Assembly (NCBI GenBank): GCA_017551545.1
Contig: JAFZLJ010000153.1
Coordinates: 1 to 34,442, forward strand
Direction of reading: 5' to 3'
DNA: 34,442 bases
Origin: Treponema sp.
GTDB taxonomy: Bacteria > Spirochaetota > Spirochaetia > Treponematales > Treponemataceae
The notes beneath the pieces were generated by a model, which did not search any database, was not told where the DNA came from, and worked only from the letters and a program-made list of their open reading frames with translations. Shown here one piece after another: positions 6,677 through 15,750 of the stretch (position 1 is the stretch's first letter; the number at the start of each line of letters is the position of its first letter). Made by a program: the position numbers and the translations under genes.

Positions 6677-8971
6677 ATGAGCGATTCTACAGAGAACACA
6701 AACGAACTTGACAGTTACGGAGTTTGGGTAAAAAACAATAACCAGGAAGGGGCAGACGACGAACTCAATTTTGCAGATTCTCTAGACCTGCCAGATTTTG
6801 AAGAAAGCGATTCAATTGAAGACAGTGATTTTTCTGATATGTTCAAGGAAGATGATACAATCAATCTTGATTCATCTGCAGATGACACTACCCTTACCGA
6901 TGACGAATTGATGAACATTACTTCTGGTGATGGTATTCAAATAGAAGAAACTTCGGCAGACGAAGATGCAGGCGTAGATGATATTTCCTTTGATTCTCTT
7001 GAAGAAAACTCTGTAAGTGATGCTGACCTCTCAAGCTTTGATGATGTTTCAATAGAAGAACCATCTGACTCTACAGAAGAAGATATTTCCCTTGATGATT
7101 TTGCATTCGAAGAAGATGCTCCAGCCGCTGATACTGCAGAAGCAGTTGAAGAACCTGCTGCAGAAGAAGCTCCTGCTGAAGATTCAGCTGTAGAAGAAAT
7201 GAATATTGAAGATTTTGGTGTTGAAAGCACAGAAAGTTCAGATGACTCTGAAGAAGAAATCTCGCTTGATGACTTTATGGATTCAGGATTCTCTGATGAA
7301 TCTGTAGCTTCTGGAAACAACGGATTTGCAGCAGATGCAGTTCCTTCTTCAGACAGTGAAGAAGTTTCGCTTGATGACTTTGTTGACATGAGCGAATTCG
7401 GAGTTTCTGAAGACGCACCTAAAAAAGAAGAAGTTATTGCAGACGAAAAACCTCTTGATATGGATATAAGCTTTGATTCATCTGCAGACTCTATAATGAC
7501 AGAAGAAAATGACAGCAACTATGTTGCAGCTGACGACGATGAAATTCAGGAAGAAGATTTTACAACTACAACAGAAGTTGAAACAGAAGAACCTGTAGTT
7601 TCAAGCTCTGGTAACGATATTGAATCTGAAGAAGTAAACCTTTCTGACTTTGGTATTGATGCTAATGCAGAAGAAACTCCAGTTACTCAGGACGTTGAAG
7701 GTGCTAAGAGCAAAGATGCTGTTGTTGATTATGACCTTTCTGTAGGAGACGGTAACATGAATGCTGCTCCTGTTGTAAATGAAATTAAATCTACAACACC
7801 TGTTGATGATATTGCAGAAATTGAAGAGCTTTCAGATGAACAGCCTGCAGACTCTACTCCTGTTGACAATTCCCTTCTCCAGCAGATTGTTGCAGACCTT
7901 TCTAATCTTAAAGATGAAATTAATACACTCAAGAATAATCTTGAAGAAATGAAGTCAGCTCCGGCTTCTGAATCTCAGGGATTTATTTCTGAAGAAATTG
8001 CAGTTGATGATGCTGTAATTGAAGATGACAGTTCAAAAGAAGATACAGGCTTCTTCTCTGGCGATGACGGAGATGATACTATTGCCCTTTCTACTGATGA
8101 GCTTTCTAATATCTTGAATACTGCAGACTTCAGCGAAGACACAGCTGTAGAAGAAGCTCCAGCAGAAGAGCCTGTTGTTGAAGAAGAAACTCCAGACTTT
8201 GACGAAACTTCTGTTGAAGTTGGTGAAGAGATTTCTGAAGAATCTTTGGGAGCAATCAGTGACTCACCTTCTGACATTTCATTTGATTTTGAAGAAGAAA
8301 ATCTTTCTGAACCAAACATTGATGAAATAGAAATTGATGAAGAAGCTTTGGAAGATGATCTTCCTGATGAAATTGAAATTTCAAAAGATGATGACATTCT
8401 TGTTGAATCTTCTTCTTCTGACTTTATGGATTCTGTTCAGGACACAACAGAAGAACATGAAACAGATGAAACTTTAGACATTGCAGAAGAACCTGTTCAG
8501 GATGAAGCCTTCTCTACTGTAGATAATCTTTTTGATGAAGGAAGCGAACCTGCAGAAGAAACAGCTGTTGAAGAACCTGCAATTGAAGAAGAAACAGTTG
8601 TAGAAGAAGAACCGGTTGTAGAGGAAGAGCCTGTTGCAGAAGAGCCGGTAGTAGTTGAAGAAGAACCTGTAATCGAAGATGAAACCTTCGTTGAAGAACC
8701 AAATGCTTTCATTGACAATGACTTTGTTTCTCACGAAGATGACAACAATGACCTTACAGACAGTAACATTGATTATCTTACAACAGAAGAAAATAAAGCA
8801 GATGAAACAGCAGATGATGAAAATGCTGAACTTAAGAAAGATATTAAATCTGTTCTTTTGTACATGGATCAGCTGCTTGAAAATCTTCCTGAAGATAAAA
8901 TTGTTGAGTTCGCAAAATCAGACGAATTCACAACATATAAAAAATTATTCTCGGAACTGGGATTATCTTAA
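6677..8971 (+). CDS. Large, highly acidic, repeat-rich protein of unknown function
   Basis: A 764-residue protein dominated by Asp, Glu and Ser, with no signal peptide and no TM, so probably a disordered cytoplasmic protein. A short motif recurs: EEDISLDDF (about residue 134), MNIEDFGVE (175), EEEISLDDFMD (191), EEVSLDDFVD (227) and EEVNLSDFGID (317). A coiled coil (DLSNLKDEINTLKNNLEEM) lies near 405-425, V-E-E-E-P repeats near 623-675, and a compact helical C-terminus (about 714-764) ends in LLENLPEDKIVEFAKSDEFTTYKKLFSEL. Only the C-terminus looks like a folded domain. The regular motifs suggest a multivalent docking scaffold; that is inference. Its stop overlaps the next start (TAATG), so it heads a coupled five-gene unit. 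Confidence 0.85.
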   Translation: MSDSTENTNELDSYGVWVKNNNQEGADDELNFADSLDLPDFEESDSIEDSDFSDMFKEDDTINLDSSADDTTLTDDELMNITSGDGIQIEETSADEDAGVDDISFDSLEENSVSDADLSSFDDVSIEEPSDSTEEDISLDDFAFEEDAPAADTAEAVEEPAAEEAPAEDSAVEEMNIEDFGVESTESSDDSEEEISLDDFMDSGFSDESVASGNNGFAADAVPSSDSEEVSLDDFVDMSEFGVSEDAPKKEEVIADEKPLDMDISFDSSADSIMTEENDSNYVAADDDEIQEEDFTTTTEVETEEPVVSSSGNDIESEEVNLSDFGIDANAEETPVTQDVEGAKSKDAVVDYDLSVGDGNMNAAPVVNEIKSTTPVDDIAEIEELSDEQPADSTPVDNSLLQQIVADLSNLKDEINTLKNNLEEMKSAPASESQGFISEEIAVDDAVIEDDSSKEDTGFFSGDDGDDTIALSTDELSNILNTADFSEDTAVEEAPAEEPVVEEETPDFDETSVEVGEEISEESLGAISDSPSDISFDFEEENLSEPNIDEIEIDEEALEDDLPDEIEISKDDDILVESSSSDFMDSVQDTTEEHETDETLDIAEEPVQDEAFSTVDNLFDEGSEPAEETAVEEPAIEEETVVEEEPVVEEEPVAEEPVVVEEEPVIEDETFVEEPNAFIDNDFVSHEDDNNDLTDSNIDYLTTEENKADETADDENAELKKDIKSVLLYMDQLLENLPEDKIVEFAKSDEFTTYKKLFSELGLS

Positions 8972-9831
8972 TGGGACTTTTACAGAAATTATCCGACAGT
9001 GCTCTTAGTGTTGAAACCACAGAAAAAAAAGAGCCTGTCCAGGATAAACCTGTAGTAATCAAAAAATCCAATTCTGTTGGTTTATTAAAAAAATCACTTC
9101 TAGCAGGTGATAACCGCAGATTGGATTTTTTTGAATTCACAGGCAAATACAATTTAGAAATAGCTGCATTACTCAAAAGTGAAAATGAAACTTTAAAAAT
9201 AACAAACTGCATCGGTCTTGACGGTGAATCTGTTTGTCTTTCTGTTTCAACTGCCGATTTTTGGAATGGTATAATCACCGAACCAGAAAAGCTTTATACC
9301 TTTAATAACTCGCAAGAGATTCTTCCCTTCTTACAGTTTTTCTCTGATAAATTAAAGAGCATCATTAAATCTTTGCAGATTGTAAGAACAAAAGAAAACT
9401 CTGTTTTAATAATCTGCAACAAAACAATTGAGCAGACTGCCGGCTTTATTGCAGATGTAAATGCAATCCAGAATACAGAAACTTCCTTTAATTTAAAAGA
9501 TGATTTCTTTGATGCTTCCCAATATAATAAAGAATTCCAGATTGATTTTTCTGAAGCACTTGAATCGTTTATTGTTTCTAATTCAAAAAATGAAGTTCAA
9601 TTTACAAAGGTTATTGTTCAACTGCTTTTCCATAATCTTTGCATAAACTTTCCAGCACCGGAAAAACTCATTTATTCAGAAAACGGAAAATTCACATTTT
9701 ATCTTAAAGAAGATATTCCGCTTGAGTTACTGAACAATCATTTACGAATTGAATGCTCATCTATTCTTGGAAATCATTCTGAATTAATTTCTATATCTGA
9801 ATCTTTTAATAATTTTGAGGCGGCACAATAA
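8971..9831 (+). CDS. Unknown cytoplasmic protein coupled to the acidic protein
   Basis: A 286-residue protein with no signal peptide or TM. It begins MGLLQKLSDSAL and has a related GLLKKSLLAG segment at about residues 37-46, possibly two copies of a short amphipathic docking motif flanking a Lys/Pro-rich linker. From about residue 50 it appears to be an alternating alpha/beta domain (LDFFEFTGKYNLEIAALL; VLIICNKTIEQTAGFIADVNAI). I do not recognise the family. The ATG overlaps the upstream stop by one base, and the next gene starts immediately after its stop, so it belongs to the Maf cluster. Confidence 0.8.
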   Translation: MGLLQKLSDSALSVETTEKKEPVQDKPVVIKKSNSVGLLKKSLLAGDNRRLDFFEFTGKYNLEIAALLKSENETLKITNCIGLDGESVCLSVSTADFWNGIITEPEKLYTFNNSQEILPFLQFFSDKLKSIIKSLQIVRTKENSVLIICNKTIEQTAGFIADVNAIQNTETSFNLKDDFFDASQYNKEFQIDFSEALESFIVSNSKNEVQFTKVIVQLLFHNLCINFPAPEKLIYSENGKFTFYLKEDIPLELLNNHLRIECSSILGNHSELISISESFNNFEAAQ

Positions 9832-9832
9832 A

Positions 9833-11323
9833 TTGCAGTTAGATTTTTTGGAATCAAAAGACGGTTCAAAAACTTTTTCTGCAGATGGCCTTTTTTACCA
9901 TTCCTCTTATTCACCTTTAAAAGAAGCCAGACGATTTATTGAAACTTATGATTTTGTAAATAATCCCAAAATTGTTTTTTTAATTGAACCTGGCTTTAAT
10001 TATTTTTCTGACTGTATTAAAGAGCGATTCGCTGGTTGCAAAGTTGCGTGTATAAGATTTTTTGACCATCACTTTGATGATGAAAATACGTGGGACTATG
10101 TTTTACGTTATGACGGTGCACAAAAGTTTTCGCAGGTTTTATTAAATACATTTGGAGAAGAAACTCTTTTATGTTCTTCCCTGCTTGTATGGAAGCCTGC
10201 AGAAACTCTTTTTAAGGAAAAGCTTGGCAGTTTTATAAATGAATATAAAGAAGCACTTCAGGCATCAAAAACATTACTTGTAACAAGACAATTCTTTGAA
10301 CAAAAATGGCTCATTAATTCCTGCAATTTTATAAAGTACACCAAACGACTGATTAAGCCTTTTGATAAAACTACACTACCCGTTATTGTTTGTGCTTCAG
10401 GTCCTTCTCTACTTTCTGCTGTAAAAACAATTAAACAGTTTGAACAAAAGCTTTTTATAATCTGTCTTTCTTCTGCATTAAGTGTTTTAATAAAAAATGA
10501 AATTACTCCGGATCTTGTACTTTCTACAGATGGTGGATTTTGGGCAGGAGAGCATCTTAAGTATCTTAAGAATAATCCTGGTATTCCGCTGGCTGCATCG
10601 TGTGAAGCATTTGTTCCAAAAAAAATATTGAAGGATAATCCTGTTTGTGCTTTACAATATAATGATTCAAGTTCTTTTATAAGCTCTATGATTCTTGAAA
10701 AGGCCGGTATTAAATCTTTTGAAGCATTAAGAAATCCTACAGTAAGCGGTACCGGTTTATTTTTTGCAAAAAGCATTACAACAAATAAAGTTTTCTTTTG
10801 CGGGCTTGATCTTGCGCAGTCAGAAGGCTTTGGACATTCACAGCCAAATGAACTTGAAAAAAATAATGAATTAAAAGATTCAAGGATTTCTACAAAAGAA
10901 ACAAGACTAAGCCGTTCAAGATATAATGCTTCTTCACTTCAGATTTACAGAGACTGGTTTTGTTCACTTGATGGTAAAGATGTTCAGAATGTTTTAAGAG
11001 TAATTGATAAACACAGCCAGGACGCTTTGGAAAATATAAAAGACATTGCTCCTGAAGAATTTAAAAATGAATTAACCGGCATTGGGGAAACAAAAAAAGT
11101 TTCTGACTACAAGGAACAAGCTGTAAACGAAACAACACTTTCTGATTCTTTTAAGTTTATAATTGAACAGCTTAAAACAGCAAAATGGATGAATCAGATT
11201 TTCCCGGCAGATTTTCTTTCGATTCAAAATGCATCGGAAACAGAAAAACCTGCATTGCAGAATAGACTTAATAAGAAAGTTGAAAAGCTTACAGCAAGAA
11301 TAAGGAAAATTGCAGATGAATGA
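9833..11323 (+). CDS. DUF115 / Maf (MptE-like) protein, first copy
   Basis: A 496-residue protein of the 6-hydroxymethylpterin-diphosphokinase-MptE-like family (DUF115), which includes the Maf motility-associated factors proposed to transfer nonulosonic acids to flagellin. The core begins LPVIVCASGPSLLSAV (about residues 183-198, the nucleotide-sugar loop), followed by LSSALSVLIKNEITPDLVLSTDGGFW, VSGTGLFFAKSI and FFCGLDLAQ. The start is uncertain: TTG 9833 follows GAGGCGG by about 10 bases and is preferred over TTG 9815, which has no ribosome site and overlaps the previous gene. The substrate is unknown; MptE kinase activity is an alternative. A paralogue follows at once. Confidence 0.82.
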   Translation: MQLDFLESKDGSKTFSADGLFYHSSYSPLKEARRFIETYDFVNNPKIVFLIEPGFNYFSDCIKERFAGCKVACIRFFDHHFDDENTWDYVLRYDGAQKFSQVLLNTFGEETLLCSSLLVWKPAETLFKEKLGSFINEYKEALQASKTLLVTRQFFEQKWLINSCNFIKYTKRLIKPFDKTTLPVIVCASGPSLLSAVKTIKQFEQKLFIICLSSALSVLIKNEITPDLVLSTDGGFWAGEHLKYLKNNPGIPLAASCEAFVPKKILKDNPVCALQYNDSSSFISSMILEKAGIKSFEALRNPTVSGTGLFFAKSITTNKVFFCGLDLAQSEGFGHSQPNELEKNNELKDSRISTKETRLSRSRYNASSLQIYRDWFCSLDGKDVQNVLRVIDKHSQDALENIKDIAPEEFKNELTGIGETKKVSDYKEQAVNETTLSDSFKFIIEQLKTAKWMNQIFPADFLSIQNASETEKPALQNRLNKKVEKLTARIRKIADE

Positions 11324-12863
11324 AAAATCAATTTATTCTGAAATTATCCTCTCTAAAACAGGCGTGCAGATTCCAGTATTACAGAATGGTAAAACTGTAG
11401 ATTCAAGATATGATCCTGAGCGTGACAGCTTAAGACTTTTAGAACAAATCCCGGCAGATACAAACTTTTTAATTGTCATTGGAATTGCAAGCGGTATTTT
11501 TATTCAGACAGTTCTGGAAAACAAAAAAAATATATTTATACTTGCAGTAGAAAAAACTGAAGCAGACCTTGAGTTTTTGAAGCAACTGCCAGCTGTAAAA
11601 AAACTCGCGGATGAAAAACGAGTTAGCCTATGCTCACTGGAAGAACTTGAAAACAAAATAATTGAATTATATGTTCCGGCGTTTTATGGAAATCTTGAAG
11701 TTATTGAACAACGCGGCTGGACCTTAGAAAACAAAGACTGTCTTGAAAGTATAAGCAAAAGTATTAATAAAGCAGTTGGAATTGTTTCTGCAGATTTTTC
11801 TGTTCAAAGTCATTTTGGAAAACTGTGGCATCATAATATAATCAGCAATATAAAAAATCTTCAATCATCAAATATTAAAGAATCCGATTTTGAATTTCCT
11901 TTAGATAAAACTGCCGTAATTGTTGCAGCCGGACCAACCCTTGATACAACAATAAAAACTATTCTTACAGCTCGTGAAAAGTTTTATGTTATTGCCACAG
12001 ACACTGCCCTATCGATTCTTCTTTCTTATAAAATATTTCCGGATGCTGTTGTTTCAATCGACGGGCAGAATGTTTCAAACGTTCATTTTATTCATAATGA
12101 AAAATCAAGCTTTTCAAATACACTGTTTTTATTCGATTTATTAGCAAATAGTTCTGCAGTAAATCAGGTTATAGCAAACAACGGTAAGCTCTGTTTCTTT
12201 ACAAGCGGGCACCCTTTGTGTGAATACTTAAACGCTCATTATTCATTAGGTTTACCAAAACTTTTTTCAGGAGCCGGAACTGTTACAATTACAGCAGTTG
12301 ATTTTGCAATAAAAGCAGGCTTTGAATCTATAATAACAGCCGGTGCAGACTTTGCTTATTCAAACGGTAAACCTTATGCAAAAGGAACTTATTTAGACAG
12401 GCTTTATAACCAGAAAACAAACAGAATGGAAAACATACATAAACAGTTTTCATCTTTAGAATTCCGAACAGAACTTCTTCCAAAAGACAAAGGCTTTACA
12501 ACACAAATTCTTGAAGCATACAGAATGTCGTTCGAAAGCTATTTACAGAATAATGCTTTGTCGTTCAATAAAGAAAATAATTTATATAAAATCAAATGTA
12601 ATCCAGACAAAAATAAAATCAATTTTACAACAAATCAGAATAAACCAGACGGAAGTTTTATTATAAATGATTTGTTAAAAACCTATTCATCAAAAGACAG
12701 CAATGCTATTTTTGATTCAATCTTTGACCTTAAAGAAAGTGATATTTCGCTTTTACCGTTAATATCCTGGTTAAGAAATCACGATAATAAAGAGAGAAAG
12801 AATTTTAGTTTTTATTATAAAGAGGCTTTATCAATCTGCCAAAATCTGGGAGGAAATTTATAA
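11316..12863 (+). CDS. DUF115 / Maf (MptE-like) protein, second copy
   Basis: A 515-residue paralogue of the preceding protein. The N-terminal Rossmann-like part (LIVIGIASGIFIQTVLE ... IFILAVEKTEADLEFL, about 51-90) is the Maf N-domain. The core has TAVIVAAGPTLDTTIKTIL (about 199-217), TDTALSILLSYKIFPDAVVSIDGQ and GAGTVTITAVDFAIKAGFESIITAGADFAYSNGKPYAKGTY, the family's conserved Gly-rich/ADFAY block. The start is ATG 11316, with AAGGA nine bases upstream; it overlaps the previous gene by 8 bp. Compared with copy one it keeps a longer N-terminal domain, so the two are probably not redundant. Confidence 0.85.
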   Translation: MNEKSIYSEIILSKTGVQIPVLQNGKTVDSRYDPERDSLRLLEQIPADTNFLIVIGIASGIFIQTVLENKKNIFILAVEKTEADLEFLKQLPAVKKLADEKRVSLCSLEELENKIIELYVPAFYGNLEVIEQRGWTLENKDCLESISKSINKAVGIVSADFSVQSHFGKLWHHNIISNIKNLQSSNIKESDFEFPLDKTAVIVAAGPTLDTTIKTILTAREKFYVIATDTALSILLSYKIFPDAVVSIDGQNVSNVHFIHNEKSSFSNTLFLFDLLANSSAVNQVIANNGKLCFFTSGHPLCEYLNAHYSLGLPKLFSGAGTVTITAVDFAIKAGFESIITAGADFAYSNGKPYAKGTYLDRLYNQKTNRMENIHKQFSSLEFRTELLPKDKGFTTQILEAYRMSFESYLQNNALSFNKENNLYKIKCNPDKNKINFTTNQNKPDGSFIINDLLKTYSSKDSNAIFDSIFDLKESDISLLPLISWLRNHDNKERKNFSFYYKEALSICQNLGGNL

Positions 12864-14132
12864 ATGAAAAAATCTATTACAATTATTTATTCTGTGCTTG
12901 CTTCACTTGTACTTATTTTTGCTATTGCTTTTTTTGCAGTGAATATTTATAACGAAAATGCACATGGTGAATTAAGAACAGAAGTTCGTTTTGAAAAAGT
13001 CGCTTCTGGAGTAAAAGCTGCCCTTGGAAAAAGCAATATTACTGCTTCTGAAAAAACACGCCAAATAGAAAATACAATCGGCGATACAAAAGATTTTGCT
13101 TATATTAAAATTATGGCAGACAACAAAGTAATTTATCTTTTCCCTCAGGACTTTGAATCTGAATCTAACATTAATTCAAGATTTATAATTGCTAAAGACA
13201 GAAACTTTAATGCAAACGGTTCCAGAGTAAATATTTCGTGTGGACTTTACAGCCTTAGACCCGGAACAATTTTTGAATATGCTAAAATCTCTTTCTTTAT
13301 TATTTTAATTATTACACTTCTTACAATCATTCTTATTATTTACAACAATCACTTTGATAAAAGTTCCGCTAAGAAAACTTATAAGAGCAAAAATCCTAAG
13401 AAAGAATTTATTTATAAGATAACTGAAGAAGACGAGGGTTTCGACGAAGAGGACGAGCCGGAAGAAGATGATGATTCTGAAGAAGAATATGTAAGCACAA
13501 GCGATGAAATTATTGAAGAAGTACCTGTGGAAACTGCAGAACCTGTTGAAGAACTTCCTGTAGAAACTAAAAAAGAAGAACTTCCTGTTCAGGATTTTGA
13601 ACCAGTTGAAATTCAAAAAGAAGCAAAGCCTGTTTCTGAAAATGGTCTTTTCTCTGCCGACACAGGTCTTGGCTGGGAATCTTATCTTATGACAAGACTT
13701 GATAATGAATTGAACCGTGCGACAGCCAGCGAACTTGATCTTGCATTATTCGTTATTAAGATTGACGGCATTGGAAGAAAGAATCCTGTTATGAAAAAAA
13801 TCTGTGAATACCTTACAGTTGAATTCCAGTTTAAGGATTTACTTTTTGAATACAAAGATGATTCTATCTGCGGAATTAAAATAAGTATGGATATTGATAA
13901 TGCTGTTTCATTTGCAGAAAAGCTTGTTGCAGAAATTAAAAATATTGCAGGAGAAGAAAATCCTACAGTGCTTACAGGTGTTACTACACGCGGAATAAGA
14001 ATGGTTTCTGGTGAACGACTTTTGAAAGAAGCAGATGAAGCCGTAAAGCATGCTGCAGAAGATACAGCAAATCCGGTTGTTGGCTTTAGAGCCGATGCAG
14101 TAAAATACAGAAAATTTCTTGAAAAGAATTAA
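12864..14132 (+). CDS. Two-TM protein with a degenerate GGDEF-like domain
   Basis: A 422-residue protein: TM1 at about 7-27, an extracytoplasmic sensor-like region (about 30-135), TM2 at about 138-160, a very acidic linker (about 187-255, EEDEGFDEEDEPEEDDDSEEE and EEVPVETAEPVEELPVE), then a cytoplasmic domain (about 265-420) with the diguanylate-cyclase outline: DLALFVIKIDGIG, a long helix, LLFEYKDDSICGIKI where R-x-GGDEF should stand, AEKLVAEI, LTGVTTRGI and LLKEADEAVKHAAEDTANPVVGF. Both the GGDEF signature and the IND-x-x-GH metal site are gone, so catalysis is not expected; a receptor or structural role is likely. A strong GGGAGG site precedes the ATG. It is the last gene of the Maf cluster. 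Confidence 0.78.
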   Translation: MKKSITIIYSVLASLVLIFAIAFFAVNIYNENAHGELRTEVRFEKVASGVKAALGKSNITASEKTRQIENTIGDTKDFAYIKIMADNKVIYLFPQDFESESNINSRFIIAKDRNFNANGSRVNISCGLYSLRPGTIFEYAKISFFIILIITLLTIILIIYNNHFDKSSAKKTYKSKNPKKEFIYKITEEDEGFDEEDEPEEDDDSEEEYVSTSDEIIEEVPVETAEPVEELPVETKKEELPVQDFEPVEIQKEAKPVSENGLFSADTGLGWESYLMTRLDNELNRATASELDLALFVIKIDGIGRKNPVMKKICEYLTVEFQFKDLLFEYKDDSICGIKISMDIDNAVSFAEKLVAEIKNIAGEENPTVLTGVTTRGIRMVSGERLLKEADEAVKHAAEDTANPVVGFRADAVKYRKFLEKN

Positions 14133-14731
14133 TCTGTAGTTACATTTTCAAATTGCTTTCCAAGTTCCTCGAGGCGTTTGTTTTCGGGGAACTTTTCTTT
14201 TAACAAGGTGTATTGTTCTAAAGCTTCGTCTTTTTTTTCTGCGGCAATAAGCACACAAATATAATTTTCCAAAAGTTCTGACTGATCCGGAGCTTTTTGT
14301 ATTAAAGCAGAATATGCTTCAATTGATTTTTCTGTGTTTCCGCTCATTGCGTAAATATAGGCAATTGATGATTGAATTGAAATATTTTCTGAATCGCGGT
14401 TCAACAAAGCTTCATAGGCGTCTAAAGCGTCATCCCATTTTGCTTCGTAAACATAACATTTAGCAAGCTTGTAATAAGCATTCCAGTAAATATCCTGATT
14501 ATCCATTGCAGCTTTATAATATGTTTCTGCCTTATCATATTTTTTTAATTCAAAATAATTATCTGCAATATTTAAATATTCAATGTAAATGTTAGAAACA
14601 ACAGAATCGTTTTTTCCCGGAATTGGAACTGCGAACTTTGTAGAGGTACAGGAAATGTAAGGGAATGCTAACAGCAGAAGGCCTGTTACCAGACCTACCC
14701 TTTTATCCCAAAACAATCTTTTCAATTTCAT
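14129..14731 (-). CDS. TPR-repeat lipoprotein
   Basis: A 200-residue protein starting [28 protein letters not shown], a signal peptide with a likely lipidated cysteine near residue 28 of a loose spirochaetal type. The rest is tetratricopeptide repeats: [66 protein letters not shown], and a last one around [17 protein letters not shown]. It is probably a periplasmic or outer-membrane-anchored adaptor. The ATG at 14731 lies inside the end of upp (29-bp overlap); longer readings start at TTG 14779 and would bury the signal peptide. It overlaps the convergent GGDEF-like gene by 4 bp. Confidence 0.82.
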   Translation of the reverse strand: MKLKRLFWDKRVGLVTGLLLLAFPYISCTSTKFAVPIPGKNDSVVSNIYIEYLNIADNYFELKKYDKAETYYKAAMDNQDIYWNAYYKLAKCYVYEAKWDDALDAYEALLNRDSENISIQSSIAYIYAMSGNTEKSIEAYSALIQKAPDQSELLENYICVLIAAEKKDEALEQYTLLKEKFPENKRLEELGKQFENVTTD

Positions 14732-15737
14732 AAAGCTGAGACTTATATAAGCCCGAAATATTGTGGCCGTAATCTGCAATAAGCTGAATCATGTTGCGTG
14801 GTGCATCTTTTGTATCGCAGCCATTCAAACGGTCTCCTGCATCTCCAAGACCAGGCATAATGTATGCCTTTTCATTCATAACAGGATCCATCCAAAGTGT
14901 ATAGCAGGTACAATTTTCCAAAGCGCGGGTTACACGAATACTTCCTTTAAGTGTAGAAATTGTATTAAAGAAAGCAATTGACTTTGGTTTTACACCCTGG
15001 CTCAAAAGATATTTTACAACTGTTACCAGTGAACCACCAGTTGCATTCATAGGGTCTGCAAAAATCCAGTCTTTACCGTCGAGCTGTTCAAGGTTAAAGA
15101 ATGATTTATTAAGATCCATTATGTATTCCATGTCTGCTTCGTTCTTTGTATCGTTGCGGCTTATTTTAAACAAAGCAAATGGAGTCTTATAGCCGTGGCT
15201 TGAATATTCCTGGATTTCCTTTGACATAATCATACTTGGAAGAAGAGCACCGCGAAGCATTACACAGATTGCACTGTTTTCGATTTTATGATCAATGTCA
15301 GGGATTTTATGAACTGCATAGTTTTGAACAGGGAAAGTTACAGGAGTCTTTACAATCATGTGGCCTTTCTTGTCGCTGTGCTGGTCTGTATAAGCCATGC
15401 GGAAAAGCATTTCATAAGCACGCTGACTGTAGTACATAAATTCCTGATGGTCTGTTCTTTCATCACGAAGCTTTGAAATTACGCGTGAACATTCTGCGTG
15501 GGCACCTTCTTCTGTTACAAATGAATAAACTTTTATGGCAGGATGCTTAGAACAGATTTTCTGCATTTCGTGTCCAAGCTTGTCATAACCTTCAATAATC
15601 TTCTGCTCATTTACCGGATCAAACGATTTCATTGTTTCCTTGAACATTACTTCAAGGCTGTTCAAATCGTCCATATCTTCTTTTGTAAGATATCCGTCAA
15701 GATCTTCTGCTTTAAGAATTATTTTGTTGTCTGCCAT
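14703..15737 (-). CDS. upp: Uracil phosphoribosyltransferase with a long N-terminal extension
   Basis: A 344-residue protein; bacterial UPRTs are about 210. The C-terminal two thirds carry the family signatures: [16 protein letters not shown] (about 226-241, PRPP loop, usually DPMLATGGS) and [15 protein letters not shown] (about 293-307, the uracil site GLGDAGDR). It should make UMP from uracil and PRPP in pyrimidine salvage. The first ~135 residues are extra, predicted helical, and resemble nothing I can name. The Leu-to-Asn change in the PRPP loop is also atypical. The start has GGGGGAAC immediately upstream. It lies in the ileS-lipoprotein-upp-TPR string. Confidence 0.85.
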   Translation of the reverse strand: MADNKIILKAEDLDGYLTKEDMDDLNSLEVMFKETMKSFDPVNEQKIIEGYDKLGHEMQKICSKHPAIKVYSFVTEEGAHAECSRVISKLRDERTDHQEFMYYSQRAYEMLFRMAYTDQHSDKKGHMIVKTPVTFPVQNYAVHKIPDIDHKIENSAICVMLRGALLPSMIMSKEIQEYSSHGYKTPFALFKISRNDTKNEADMEYIMDLNKSFFNLEQLDGKDWIFADPMNATGGSLVTVVKYLLSQGVKPKSIAFFNTISTLKGSIRVTRALENCTCYTLWMDPVMNEKAYIMPGLGDAGDRLNGCDTKDAPRNMIQLIADYGHNISGLYKSQLYEIEKIVLG

Positions 15738-15750
15738 AAAGTTCCCCCAT

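Noticed and set aside
6715..8734. Several minus-strand open frames opposite the acidic gene, rich in serine or phenylalanine.
   Set aside because: They are mirror images of GAA/GAT/TCT-rich codons of the acidic protein; none has a ribosome site or a protein-like composition.
8971..9831. Assignment of the 286-residue protein to a known sensor (PAS/GAF) family.
   Set aside because: The alpha/beta pattern is too vague; no conserved motif supports it.
14732..14779. A longer N-terminus for the TPR lipoprotein starting at TTG 14779.
   Set aside because: It would place 16 residues before the signal peptide and extend further into upp; the ATG at 14731 gives a proper lipoprotein signal.
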